Notes: generated by a model not told the origin, from the sequence alone. DNA of 64,000 nt from Magicicada septendecula (GCA_034769895.1 CM068371.1:400907469-400971468); one strand, 5' to 3'. Numbered from the stretch's first letter, positions 23,125 through 34,384 are shown. Numbers and translations are program-made.

Positions 23125-23745
23125 GATTATTGTTATTATTCTTTTTTAATTAAATCCTTAAATTTTTAGTGACCGTCAATGAATGAATGTTTTAGTGGAT
23201 GGTTAGTGAGGATCGGTCAATAATACAAATTTTACTATTTTGCGTCGATGTTTCGAAAATATTTATTGTCATCTTCAGGACCTGTGTATGAAATACAATA
23301 GAAATATCAAACATAACGAAACAATTAAATATATGGGTGAACGTGGTGGGTTATGTGAGTGTGTGTGTGCGTATGTATGTATCATTTAGTGAACATCCCC
23401 TAATCTGTTTTCGTTATAGGTAATATATTACTTTGCTATATGTTGACTGCTGTAGGTATAAAAAATGTATGTACCAATCTAATATCCAATTGTTGATTAC
23501 TGTTTGTTTAATTAATTAAAATATCATTACATTTAGTAATTTAAATTGTAATACTGTATAAATTAAGTTCTCTCATACTATAATTTGCTCGTTTTCTTAA
23601 AGATAATTTGAAGATGTAAACAAACTATCATAAGTCTTCACATATAAAATGATACATACATACGCACGCACACACTCACATACACCAACACGTTCACCCA
23701 AATATTTAATTGTTTAGATAGTATTCTAAATTGCCACTAGTGTAG
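23125..23745. repeat. Dispersed repeat R-D, copy 1, with inverted arms
   Basis: The left part (23,125-23,300) is the reverse complement of 33,866-34,025 over about 150 bp (shared: taaatccttaaat, gtgaccgtca, gaggatcg, atttattgtcatc, caggacctgt). Inside it, 23,310-23,392 and 23,648-23,716 are inverted copies of each other (ttaaatat, gggtgaacgtg, gtatgtatgtatcatt), giving a fold-back with arms of about 70 bp and a loop of about 255 bp. A word of the form 'cctgaagatgacaataaatattttcg' type (23,230-23,280, minus strand) resembles the start of Penelope-like element ends, but this is only suggestive. No ORF. Confidence 0.66.
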
Positions 23746-23749
23746 TCAA

Positions 23750-24265
23750 CTATATTCGACAGTCGACGTATAATGCTGTAAAGGATTTCGTCTGGTCCCG
23801 CTACAATGTCGCCGGCAGCGCGGATAAGAACTGTAATTCCCTCCTCGTGTAAGTCCTATACCCTTCAGTTTCAAAGTCAATATCTTGTTCGACTTCAGCT
23901 TTCCTTTTGAGGAAATCCTGAGGGCCGTGTAAAATCTAGTAAATATACAAGCGGATCGTCATCTTCAGTGGCTGTAATAAACTGATTGCTACTGCTTGTA
24001 GAGGCGTAGCAAGCGGAATACGTCTAGCGGGATATGTGTTGCTAAGAAATATACCAACGCCTCTCCTAGCTCACATAAAAGCCGAAAAACACATATCCCC
24101 TCATATTACATAATTTTTGTAACCTCATATGTGTTTTTCCTGCAAGCACACACACACACACATACACACATCTGTGTACCTGGTCAGTGGCATCTTCAGT
24201 TCACAATAATGTGAAGTACAACCGTTGACTTTCCACTAAAGAATGCTCTCCTTGCTGGATGTTTT
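23750..24265. other. No gene seen; short (CA)n at ~24,149
   Basis: Unremarkable mixed sequence with one short CA repeat. Confidence 0.45.
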
Positions 24266-24270
24266 AAGAA

Positions 24271-24640
24271 TCAGTTGCTACGGACAGTGTTTACTTCCAT
24301 GCTTTCCTTTTGCAGATTGTCGCATTCTGCCAGGTCACTTACGTCGGTGAAATCGCTGACACCGGCAGTGGAGTTGAACTCCGATCTGGAGTTCATCTCC
24401 TGGCCTTCGGGGACATTTCTTGTTCCACTTCCATTTTTTGAAAGTTTTCCGTGGTGTATATGCGAGAACGGGGCGATGACGGCGGTATTCACTCCCCGTT
24501 TCGCCCCTCCCCTACCTGGAGGTGGCTGCAGCCACGGGGCTTGTGGCCGTCTTCCTTGCCGGCGAAATATGGGACTTCCAGTAGACCCGTCGTAACTGTC
24601 TCTGTGCACCGTCTGTACGTGTGTCTCACATAACGTAAAA
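24271..24640. other. GC-rich island with open frames on both strands, unassigned
   Basis: GC-richer than its surroundings. A minus-strand ORF of 112 codons (24,271-24,609) is Pro/Arg/Gly-rich at its start (GSPIFRRQGRRPQAPW) and Ser/Glu/Asp-rich at its end. A + strand ORF of 106 codons overlaps it. The basic, Pro/Gly-rich then acidic layout would suit the start of a LINE ORF1 (gag-like) protein, and an R1-like LINE remnant lies directly to the right in the opposite orientation. No zinc knuckle or other domain is visible, so the identity stays open. Confidence 0.35.
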
Positions 24641-24644
24641 GAAT

Positions 24645-25679
24645 GGACTGACCGCCAACACAGTGAGGTACCAAGGAGATACCTGTGGCTGACAAGAAAC
24701 TCACATACTGGGAATTTATCAAAAAGGGAGAAGAGAAAGCAACGAATGTCATCATCACATTAAGCAGATTGATGGCCAATATCGGAGGACCAAACTCTAG
24801 TAAATGACGTGTGCTGATAGCTGTCACACAATCAATAAAGCTGTGTAGGTAGGATATCTGTGCTGAGTTTTATTCAGAAACCATAAATACAAGTATCACA
24901 TGACATCAGTGTAAAGAAGAGGTGCATTGCAATTTGCATCCGGATATCTCACCATTTTACGTCCTATGATATTGGTTATTGCAGCCACGATCCCAATTAG
25001 CCTTCTGGCAGAAGAAAGAAATTATATGGGAGACAGAAAGAATAGCACAGACAAGCCAATGACAAAAAGAACAGCAAGAATGATAATAACGCAGAAATGT
25101 CAAGAACTATGGTCACAGGGAACCAAAGGCAGAAGGACAATAAAAATCATCAAGAATTCTGACGCCTGGATAAATAGGAAACATGGGGAAATTAAATACT
25201 ACCTAACAACTTAGTTTCTTACAGAACACGGACAACTTCAGTCTTATCTTCACAATGTGGGTAGGGCTGTTACACTAAATCGTCCATACTGATGACATGA
25301 GAAAGGAGACTTATGCCATATTTTTTTCGTATGCAACAAATGGACAGATGGGAGACATCACCTAAAAGGTATAACGGAAGCCATTACCTCAGACAACATC
25401 GCCGAAAAGATGGAAAACTGCACAGAGGTGGTACTATACATTGAGAAGGTCGTACGAAACAAGAAACAAATTGAGACCGTTGGAACGCTTGAATAGAACG
25501 TTACGCAAGAAACGTGAAACCTAAGTAGACAAGGAAGGCAACACCGTGAAGACTGTGACTACCGCAATGATTCTTGCTAGGGCAAAAGGGGTAGGATTTT
25601 AGTGGTTACAAGCCCCACATACTGGCAACCACGAGGTTTCCAGATGGTACCTAGCCATTTCCCCCTCGTAAAAAAATAA
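24645..25679 (+). pseudogene. R1-like LINE, C-terminal remnant
   Basis: The order of recognisable pieces on the + strand is that of the region after the RT in R1-type LINEs: ADKKLTYWEFIKKGEEKA, LSRLMANIGGPNSSK, a stop, RVLIAVTQSI, then (24,927-25,214) ASGYLTI, ILVIAATIPISLLAEER and AWINRKHGEIKYYLT, then FLTEHGQLQSYLHNVG, DLCHIFF (the Cys-His zone is damaged), and TSDNIAEKM with YIEKVVRNKKQIE. There are multiple stops and frameshifts. The non-coding end (25,540-25,679) runs into a TAG microsatellite that starts at its 3' edge. Non-functional. Clade call is from motif order only. Confidence 0.8.
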
Positions 25680-25685
25680 TAGTAA

Positions 25686-25741
<56 letters not shown>

Positions 25742-25752
25742 ATAGTTAATAG
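25680..25752. repeat. (TAG)n microsatellite, ~70 bp
   Basis: TAG repeats with a few AAT units, directly after the end of the R1-like LINE remnant and probably its tail. It gives a poly-Tyr artefact ORF on the minus strand. Confidence 0.93.
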
Positions 25753-26180
25753 TTGGATTCAACGTTCATTCCATTATACATATTCTAAACATTTATTTAA
25801 TCATTTAACCTAAACTATCTAACATTAACAAGAATTTATAAGGCATAATACATATTATAAATGTTTGTCCCATTGCTGATGTTAGTCAGTGAAATGCTAA
25901 ACAGAGTGGTATTGTAAATGGATCCTGAAATGGAAATCAAAATCAGGATTGTGCAGACACGAAATACTTTGCTTCGTGACAAAGATCTTTCTATCAATCT
26001 CCGCATCAGACTCTTGAGAAATGTTACGTACTGTACGATGCTGAAACACAGATGTAACTTGAAGCATCTTGAATTAACTTGAAACATCTAACATGCGGTC
26101 ATTCGTAGTGGTTTGAAAATACCATGAAAACAACCAATGAGGGAGTCATAGAAACAATTAAAGAACGATAATTGCTTCAT
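25753..26180. other. No gene seen
   Basis: AT-rich DNA between the TAG microsatellite and the Jockey insertion; an ORF at 25,836-26,087 (minus) has no motif. Confidence 0.45.
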
Positions 26181-26191
26181 ATCGTAAAAGA

Positions 26192-27324
26192 CACGGAAGC
26201 CGGGTGTCGGAGAGAACGGACCGTTGGCTGTTTCTTAGATGTTGAGAAAGCCTTCGACAGCGTATGGCATGATGGCCTTTTATTCAAACTTAGGGAAGTC
26301 CAGCTCCCGGACTGCTACCTCCATCTGGTTGCTAGCTTTCTGACGGAGAGGACCTTCTGCGTGAGAGTTGGCGATTCTGTCTCTTCCGAGAGACGAATCA
26401 CAGCCGGCGTCCCTCAAGGTAGTGTTCTAGGCCCCCTTCTGTTCTCGATCTACGTCAACGACGTGCCGAGACAGCCTGGAGTCCAGATGGCCCTCTTCGC
26501 TGACGACACGGCCGTATTTACGGCCGATCGTCATGCGGAAAGGGCCGTCCTACGACTGCAGCGCCAGCTCGACACGCTCGTGGACTGGACTGAGAATTGG
26601 AGAGTGCAACTCAACGCTACCAAGAGTGTAGCCGTCGAATTCTCCAAGCGACGGAAGAACCCCGTTAGGCAACTACGTATCGGCAGAACGTACTTGCGCT
26701 GGTCCAACGAGGTCAAGTACCTCGGCTTACACCTTGACCGTCGGCTCACCTGGCGTACCCACGCACAGACACACATCCACTCGCCTGTGCGCACTGTTTC
26801 CACTCCTGATCAGCTCAGCCATGACCAGGAAATTGGGTAGGATGATCGTCGGCGCGTATCTGCTGCCGGTCATTACCTACGCCTGCCCGGTCTGGGGTTA
26901 CCTCGCCGCAATGCATAAAAAGAAGTTGCAGAGCGTCCTCGACAGGGGGCTTCGGCTAGCGGCCAAAGTCCCCCGTCGCTTCTCATCTCGCCTTCTAAGG
27001 AGAAGACTTGGCGTCCGCTCCTTAGACGACACTTTCAGGCGGCTTGCACGCAAATTTTATGCACGTGCGGCGAGGTTCCCAGGCAATCCTCTAGTGACTG
27101 GGCTGGGAAGGTACCGTATACGCCCAGGTGATTCGTGGAAACGCCCTCGGTGTATACTGCGCTAGCGTAGGCTAGCACAACAGCCGAGAATCGGCCTGCT
27201 ATAGAGCACGCGCCCTACTTGGGCAGGGCCACGAGGCAGGAGCTCCAGAAGGTAGCTCGGAACTCAGTTACCGTGCGGTTCGTCTCTGCGACGCACAACC
27301 GCAAAGCCCAGAGCGAAAAAAAAA
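26192..27324 (+). mobile_element. Jockey-type LINE, 5'-truncated, with 11-bp target duplication
   Basis: An 1133-bp insertion bounded by the exact direct repeat atcgtaaaaga at 26,181-26,191 and 27,325-27,335. It starts inside the reverse transcriptase and ends in a run of about 10 A, the usual Jockey poly(A) end. GC content is much higher than that of the flanks. A second, more diverged copy of its last 430 bp lies at 53,340-53,715. The codons upstream of 26,192 that appear to belong to the ORF come from the target DNA. Confidence 0.92.
26193..27165 (+). pseudogene. Jockey reverse transcriptase fragment with one frameshift
   Basis: The first frame (to about 26,775) has the RT motifs GCFLDVEKAFDSVWHDGL, AGVPQGSVLGPLLFSIYVND and the catalytic ALFADDTAVF, then LTWRTHAQ. 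The protein continues in the +1 frame from about 26,770 with RLCALFPLLIS, VITYACPVWGY, LQSVLDRGLRLAAKVPRRF and SLDDTFRRLARKFYARAARF, ending at a TAG at 27,163-27,165. So one indel near 26,770-26,780 breaks it. The N-terminal endonuclease and the start of the RT are missing. Functionally dead. Inferred role of the parent: target-primed reverse transcription. Confidence 0.92.
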
Positions 27325-27335
27325 ATCGTAAAAGA

Positions 27336-28145
27336 ATCTATAGTCCTTCGGACTTACCTAACGAAGAAAGAACTTACAAGGTAATAGGGTTATAAGGTAC
27401 TAAGGTTGCTAATAAGGTTCCTTGAACCTTATAATCAATGGTTACATTAAAATGTAAGGAGAAAATTGTCAGGAATGCGTAATACTCAAACCTGGATAGA
27501 TTTAAAATTCGAATATACAATAAGAACTACCGGGAACCGAGAAGGGTTAGCCAGTGTTACCGCTGGAAATCCGTGAGTGGAGACAGCATCCACAACAGGA
27601 GAAGAAATACTAACAATTCCAATGAGAACATAACACAATGTGCGATCAGTTAGTACTAATATTATCGTATTATCTAAGGTGTGGACAGGCTGAACAAACA
27701 AAAACTACGCTAACGATCTGTCGACAAACAAGGTCATAGGGTGCAGTTAATATTGTTTATATATCGATAGTTCGGATGTACCGATAAGATCCGAGCAGTT
27801 TCTCTTAATGGTTTGATTGTCCTAGTACTACTTGTATTTTTTGTATATTTTTTTGCTTTGTTTTGTTTTCAGGAACATCCACGCGCGCAGTATGCTGCCG
27901 ACAGGAAACTAATTGAAACTGGGCCAATGAACAGCCGATAGCTTTTGTTTGTTCTGTTTCTGCGGAGTGAAGAGCACCAGTTGAGTGTAGGATATATCTT
28001 TGCATGTGAGCAGTTCCTTCTCATTAAAACAGTTTCACATGGTTTTTATTGATTTGATGTAGAATAGTACAATTGCTACTAAAATGCCTATAATACAATC
28101 TAACTAAGAAAAGAGTGAGAAAAACAAAGTTAGAGGTCCACGTCC
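27336..28145. other. No gene seen
   Basis: AT-rich unique-looking DNA. Small minus-strand ORFs at 27,486-27,701 and 27,805-28,005 have no motif. Confidence 0.45.
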
Positions 28146-28628
28146 TGCCAGAAGGCTGACTTATTTAGTCATCATCAATCATCTGTCATCATCATCTTCA
28201 GCAAGGATTAAACCAAAAATGGTTTGTTCTGAACCCCAGCAGATAGAATAGAGCTGGTCGCTCTAAAGCTTTTTCGGACACCCCACATCTCTCCGTCGGT
28301 TCGACTTATAATTCCATTCCATTGTTTGGGGATGCGTCAGTCATCCATTTTAGCCGACATATACATCAAATATATATTCCTTTTGCGATCTTGAAGTATA
28401 TATCCTGCCACGTGCCCCTGAGAAATCTCATTTCGGCCGCTTGAATTCTAGTGACATGGGATTTCGCTGACCAATTTTCAGACTCATAGAGAAGTGTGGG
28501 GAGAGCCATCACCTTGTAGAATTTATGGCGTGTTTCTTTACTCGTTGATTTGAGAGTTCTCCTGATGATCCCACATAGGTGGTTGAACGTGTGCAGCTTA
28601 TCACGTCAGTGTAATGTAAGACACATTA

Positions 28629-29930
28629 AGGCTTCCCCATACAGACGCGATACTGAAGTCGGTACGGTACAGTCTGTACAGTAAGATTATCTCTGCTTAC
28701 CGACAGGACTGCCTACACTAGCGCGACACTCGGTACATTCGGTAAGTTGAAAACACAGCTGGCCTTGACTCATACTTTGCTGTACCGAGTACCGTATACC
28801 GTCCCAACCGAATCATGTATAGACTGAGAGTTGCCAGGTCCTCCGAAATTTCGGAAGATATTCTGAATATTTTTAATATTTCAGAAAATACAAAATTTGG
28901 TATGAATCTTCCGAATTTTTTCCTACGTCAGTTACAGTGTTATGTCATATTTCTATGATCTTATTTTTGCGTATGACATCAAATCTGGTGTTTCTTTACA
29001 ACTACGATTATCACTGCTTTCAATAAAAATTATAGTTTCTTCTTCCTGCAACAATCAGTTAGGACCACCCACACACAATGACGTAGCCTACTGCGCGTTT
29101 TTCAATTATCATTTATTTTACTTTACTGTCAAACTTGATGATGTCACTTTTCTGTTTACCCCATTCATCCTCCAGTGGTGAAATGTTATTTTCTTTACTA
29201 TAAACAGTACAAAAACTAAAATTAGAAATAGGTTGAGCACGGAAACTATCTCTGGACTTCTGCATCCAAAGAGATATAAAAACTGCTTCCTACTACAACA
29301 GTATCTTAAAATACAGGCGGGAAAGAAGGAGAAGAAAAACTTAGAATATAAGTCAACGTAGGTGAGTGAAAGTTCTTGTTTCCGTAATAATTTTACTGTA
29401 TATTAACTTACTTTTTCGTTTAAGCTATGACAGTCTTTTGTGATTTATCAAAACAACTTCCGAAATTTTCAGTTATCGTCCGAAATTTTCCGTCCAATCT
29501 TCTTAAAAACAAAAATTGATTTAGACCTGGCAACACTGTATAGACAGTCATCTTAAGTGTAGTGAATCAACGTGTGGCAAGTGGAATTTATAATAGATTT
29601 TAGAAAATATTCATTTACTTAAAAGTATTTACTACATTCCAATATTCTATCGAGACGAAAAGATATACAAAGTTAGTCCAAGTTAAGTATTTAAGCGGCT
29701 TCATTTGCTTTTTTATCAGCAGTGACTGACAATAGTAGAACTTCTTCCTAAAAAGATAAATCCATGCTACCTACAGCGCGGTGAACCAAGCGGTCTACTT
29801 ACGCCGCTCGGTAGACCGAAATACCGATTAAAAAATATCGTGCTCCTCAGTATCCCGCACGTGCGTGGTGGCCTTCATTTACCTCAAGTTATCATCCCGA
29901 CTTTCGTATCGCCTCTGTGTGGGGTACCCT
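28629..29930. mobile_element. TIR transposon with TTA duplication (PIF/Harbinger-like), non-autonomous
   Basis: Inverted ends: AGGCTTCCCCATACAGACG on the left and, read inward from the right, AGGGTACCCCACACAGAGG; the similarity continues for about 34 bp (gcgatac, aagtcgg). TTA flanks both sides (28,626-28,628 and 29,931-29,933). Removal with one TTA restores the host LINE frame, which confirms both boundaries. A 3-bp TTA duplication suits PIF/Harbinger elements (family knowledge), but no transposase is left to prove it. Without the nested MITE it is about 580 bp. Confidence 0.8.
28826..29538. mobile_element. hAT-like MITE, 713 bp, nested in the TIR element
   Basis: Left end GAGAGTTGCCAGGTC; right end read inward CAGTGTTGCCAGGTC. 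Inside the ends both arms carry a CCGAAATTTCGGA-like block. Flanking octamers tatagact (28,818-28,825) and tatagaca (29,539-29,546) match at 7 of 8 bases. Size, ends and 8-bp duplication suit a hAT-like non-autonomous element. The ORF at 28,942-29,181 has no recognisable motif. Confidence 0.75.
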
Positions 29931-30170
29931 TTACAGCCTAGTTACTCAAAATAATTATAGACCTGCTCCAGAACAGTACCATCTACAATTTTTGCTCTAT
30001 GGGATCAGCTCTATAAAAACCCATCACCTTGGTCTTCAGTATGGCGATCTGTAATCCGAAATCCTTGCAGATTCCACTCACTGAATGATTCGACTTATTT
30101 AGTTATAGGCCTATAACATTATTTTCGCTCGTAGGCTTTAATGGTATGATACTTTAATAATAATAGTTTT

Positions 30171-30352
30171 TCGCAAACAGAATTAACACTTTGGCACACC
30201 ACTATAGAAAAATTATTCCGATTAGCGCTTTCAAGCTTCACAGCTCATCGTCAGATCGGAAAAAAGATCTGACGATGAGCTGTGAAGCTTGAAAGCGATA
30301 ATCGGAATAATTTTTCTATAGTGGTGTGCAACAGTGTTAATTCTGTTTGTGA
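30171..30352. repeat. Near-perfect hairpin, 87-bp arms, 8-bp loop
   Basis: 30,171-30,257 and 30,266-30,352 are inverted copies separated by ggaaaaaa. Only a few mismatches and small indels occur (near 30,194 and 30,232). A transcript would fold into one long stem. It could be a fold-back MITE, a hairpin-RNA source or a replication/repair product. No flanking target duplication was identified. Confidence 0.9.
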
Positions 30353-30359
30353 TTATCAC

Positions 30360-31050
30360 CACTAACACAACTTTCTTAATTAAATAACAGTTTTTTATTG
30401 AAACCGTGTTTCATTGGTAACGATACCAATAAGTCATGATTGTCAACCGAAAAAAGTGTTGTTATATGAGAATATCTTTAAAGTACTTGAACACGTTGCT
30501 AAAAAAATAATACGTGTTATCTATATACTACACCAAGTGATTAACAAAAAATGGAAATAGTTTGAATAAGTTATCATTACCAAAATGTTTATGGGCCTCA
30601 ACTTGCAATACCAGGGACTCTTCTATAGGTTCTAAGAATTATACCTTACTAGTCGCAGGAATTTTTGTACCACAACTTAAATTAAAGGCTGTTTTATAAC
30701 GGCCCCAGTTGCGCAACGTGGAAGTGAAAGTCTTGGCTATTGACGTGGCCTTGTCCAAGCTACAGAAATAAAGTTCCTGCAACCCAGAGATGCTCGATAT
30801 TAAACATCCAGCGAAAAGAAGAAATTGGATTGGTACTTGCGTTGTATCCCATTCTTGACATAGCCTGTGTAATGGTGTAAATTGAAAGACTTAATGTCTT
30901 AATAACGTATCTTAACAGACAGGATCCCCAAGCTGATTTACAATAATTGGCCTACAAAGGTAGAAAACGTTATCAAAGATCAAGGTGTTAACATGGTGTA
31001 GGCAAAGATCGGAAAAGAAATTGAAATATTAGAGAAATATATAGAAAGCG
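30360..31050. other. No gene seen
   Basis: AT-rich DNA with no recognisable ORF or repeat. Confidence 0.45.
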
Positions 31051-31054
31051 GGCA

Positions 31055-31460
31055 ACGTGAGAAACCGGACAGAAGAAAAGAAGAAAAGAAGAATCTCCGG
31101 TAAGGAGAAAAGAAGAATGGTATTCGTGTAGGCTATGCAGGGACTTGAAGATGACAGAATAGTGAATATCTGCAGAGACAAACCAGGAGACAAGAGAAGA
31201 GTCACTTGATCCAGGAAAAGGTGAAATAGACTTCATACGCTTTAACAGACAACCATATGTTTATATTCGAAAAATAAGAATAAGAAGATAGAAGAAGAAA
31301 AACCGGTGAAGAAGGAGGTGGAGAAGCAGGAGAAGAGAGAAAAAGTATTGGACCTACGGGTAAAAGTTCTGCAAGGAAACATTGGGAATGACTGAAGCTG
31401 GAACAGGTGGATAGGATGTGCCTACTACTCTTGACGGGGAAGAAGAAGAAGAAGAAAAGA
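31055..31460. repeat. Purine-rich region with GAA/AAG runs
   Basis: Strongly purine-skewed + strand with scattered GAAGAA and AAGAAAAG runs and a GAA tract at 31,439-31,459. The stretch before that tract (31,375-31,438) could be a LINE 3' end of the GAA-tailed type, but no diagnostic motif was read. Confidence 0.5.
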
Positions 31461-31469
31461 AGTTGTGGT

Positions 31470-33830
31470 TTTTGATAAAATTAAAATAAGAAGTTGTGAT
31501 TGAATTTATTGTTGGTTCTAATGTGTCACTGCTACTTTAAGGACCGATATGTACGCTACCTTTTCACGTTACGTACACAAAAATATGCATTTTTAATACA
31601 ACGGTAAATAATTGTGCATCAAGCGGACAGGACTCGTAGCCGCGTGGGGTAAGTGGGAGAGGGCACCGTGGGATCGCAGTCGCACGCAGCACGCGCCAAG
31701 GTCACTGCACCAGCTGCACCTTGCACATGCACATGCACATGCACCTTGCACCGCGCTCACCTTACTGCACTGCTAACTTAATAAGTTCAATAAACTGGAA
31801 TAATTTATGGATATTGGATCTTCTGCCCTCTCGTTCTGTCTCTACGGTCTTGCTTTGCATACTAGAGCTTGTGTACTCGCGTTAGCGTTTACAAACGTGG
31901 TGTGAAGAAACGAACACGTCAAGTTTGGAAACTGTAACTTTTCTTTTTTTGTCGTTTTTGAAATGCGAGCGCAGTTCTTAAAACATTTCCTTCAGTGTGT
32001 TTTTTTCTTTTACGTAGAGTTTTCATCGTTATGGAACTATTATTAGTGTCAACTGTTGTATGAACTATCTTATCTTGGTATAGTAATGTATTATGTACAC
32101 TGAACAACTGACAGCCTGGACACAAACTGTTTATGTTGCAAGATAACGAAACTGCTGTACTCACTGTTCATGAAGCACAAAAGTAAATACTGTAATTTAT
32201 ACGCTCGAATTTAAACGAAATATAAAATAACCGAACCTATTGTTTAACTCCTATGGCAATTATTACCAAATGTTGTCCCAGACCTTTGAGTAGCACGCAC
32301 CTTTGCCTTTATTTCTGTGTCAGTATGCGAACTCACAGAGATTTGAGTCAAGTAACTCTCCAGAAGTCGCACGTTCTTTGCGGTAACGCAAGTTTGCTGA
32401 CGCCCTTGAGGGCTCAGTCCGTTCTCAGTCCGTTGGAGAATCCCTTTGTCCTTCACTTCACGTACAAAACGAATAAACTACGTTACGTAAGCCATTGGCG
32501 CAAAGCACGAACGCAAACGAAAGCATTTGCATGTGCATGTGGATTACTATAACTCGTCCAACAGTCACACGAAGCTATGCGCGAGATAGGAAAATACATT
32601 GTTCTTATGGAGAAACCGCTCGCCTATACTAGCTAACTTGAAAATTTTGTAATCGAGAAATTAACTTCAAAATATACTGCCATAATATACTGTCATACTA
32701 ATAAATAATGTTGCTTTACATCTTTTGGGTTACTTTAAAAAATTTACAATTACAAATATTACTTAAATTGCATTAATGTATTGAATGAAGCAAAGAATAA
32801 AATATTTTGTACATTTGGCTCACTTGTTTTTTTTTCAGTATTTAGGCAAAAAATCGACCAGCTAAGAACGTTTTTATTAATTGGGACAGCTGCTTGGCGT
32901 AAGCGAGATTTGTTCAGAAAACATCAAAATTATTTTTGAAACCCATCTCAATGTTTTGCCTCTTTAAATAGACACGCAGGTATGCTCATATAAATTAACA
33001 GACGTAACAATTCCATTGCATCTGAAACTGCTCATCCATCATAGATAAGACATTTCCCAGCAAAAAATGTTTTAAGAAATGTGGTCACATTTTCAAGAAA
33101 GCCCCTTATTCTTTGTCCCCCTTCAACGTTGTTAATTAATCTAGAGATTTTCACGGGCCGCACTTTTTGCGATCGCACAAGAAATAACGTACCCGGAATT
33201 AAGTAAGTATTTTCTGTTACACATTACATTAGTTTCTGTTGATTAAAAATTCAAAAATTATACATTTAACAGCTGGGGGCTTTGGGTGAGATGAATAATG
33301 ATAGTTTGGCTTATGGTGCCAGATAATAAACACCCATTAGATGTTGTGGATGCAGGGATGTTCAGAAGTCCAGAAGAAGACAAAATATAATACATACAAT
33401 AGTAATAAAATTATTTAACAATGGATAGTTTACTAACGATTGATCAATAAGTATAGACACAAGTTTTACATAACTTGTGTCGTCGTTTATTCGGGTTTTA
33501 AAATTAATACCGATAAAAATATGTGTCTGTAATACGCTAAGCGTCACTACACTCTTCAAATATTCAAACGTCCGTACACTGTGTACTAATTCCAGTATAC
33601 AATCGATTTACACTCCATCTATAATTATTTATAATTATAATTAAGTGATTATTATGCTATTATTATATTAATTTGTAATATTTTATTAATAATGTTTGCG
33701 GAATATAATACTATTACTAATACTATTACAATCTATTAAAGTAGGCCTAAAACTGTATGTAAGCGTAATTATTATTCTGATGTATAACACACTGCCTCAC
33801 GCCCCCCCTACACACACATTCACTCAATTA
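31470..33830. other. No gene seen; small CATGCA minisatellite at ~31,724
   Basis: Mixed to AT-rich DNA. gcacat units repeat three to four times at 31,721-31,745 within a GC-rich patch (31,630-31,770). ORFs at 31,919-32,552 have no motif. Confidence 0.45.
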
Positions 33831-34025
33831 CTTGAAATGTTTATGAGTTTAATTATTTCTCTATTGTCCATACAGGTCCTGATGATGACAATAAATATTG
33901 CCGAACGTCGACACAAATAATGTAAAAATTGTGTCTGTACTTACTGATCGATCCTCGCTAAGCATTTATTGACTGACGGTCACTACTAATTTAAGGATTT
34001 TAATAAAATTATTGTTAATATCATT
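33830..34025 (-). repeat. Dispersed repeat R-D, copy 2
   Basis: The reverse complement aligns with 23,125-23,300, as described for copy 1. It lacks the second inverted arm seen there. Non-coding. Confidence 0.66.
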
Positions 34026-34384
34026 AACAATTATAATAAAAATCTGAAAAGTGTCGTTATTAAAATGTTCTCTACCATGCAAGAACATGAATAAAAATAA
34101 TTATTGCATACACCTGGTACAATTCCTTAGGAACAGAACGAGAAAAAACATTAAAAACTAAAGGTTGAAATTTGATGTAATCATTCAATGTTGCACTAAA
34201 CGAATAAATTTTTCATTTCTACACTTATGCGCGCGTGTAGAAAACCACTTGAAACAGTTTGAAGTCATATTGCGATATTACAGTTATCCCTACGCGATTC
34301 CCTTTTGGGGATTCCCCCTTAATAAATCATTAATCTGTCTCGTCAATAGCTGTTCGTTTCATGAAACGATTCTCCTTAAAGACG

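Larger units (their letters stand above)
28150..30095 (-). mobile_element. LINE family B, copy 1 (minus), interrupted by a TIR element
   Basis: On the minus strand the upstream part (30,095 to 29,931) reads DFGLQIAILKTKVMGFYR and ends at a YLG-type motif (LGCK). The downstream part (28,628 to 28,150) continues with VSYITLT, KLHTFNHLCGIIRRTLKS, TRHKFYKVMALPTLLYESE and RIQAAEMRFLR. The 3' end shows AGVQNKPFLV and a GAT-rich tail (28,160-28,200). Joining the parts across the insertion and removing one TTA gives GCNVSY, the consensus of this LINE. Stops and frameshifts are present, so it is a pseudogene. Another copy is at 56,960-58,195 and a third 3' end is at 55,465-55,620. Confidence 0.84.

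Noticed and set aside
26172-26191. N-terminal codons of the Jockey ORF upstream of 26,192
   Set aside because: They belong to the target DNA and the duplication, not to the element.
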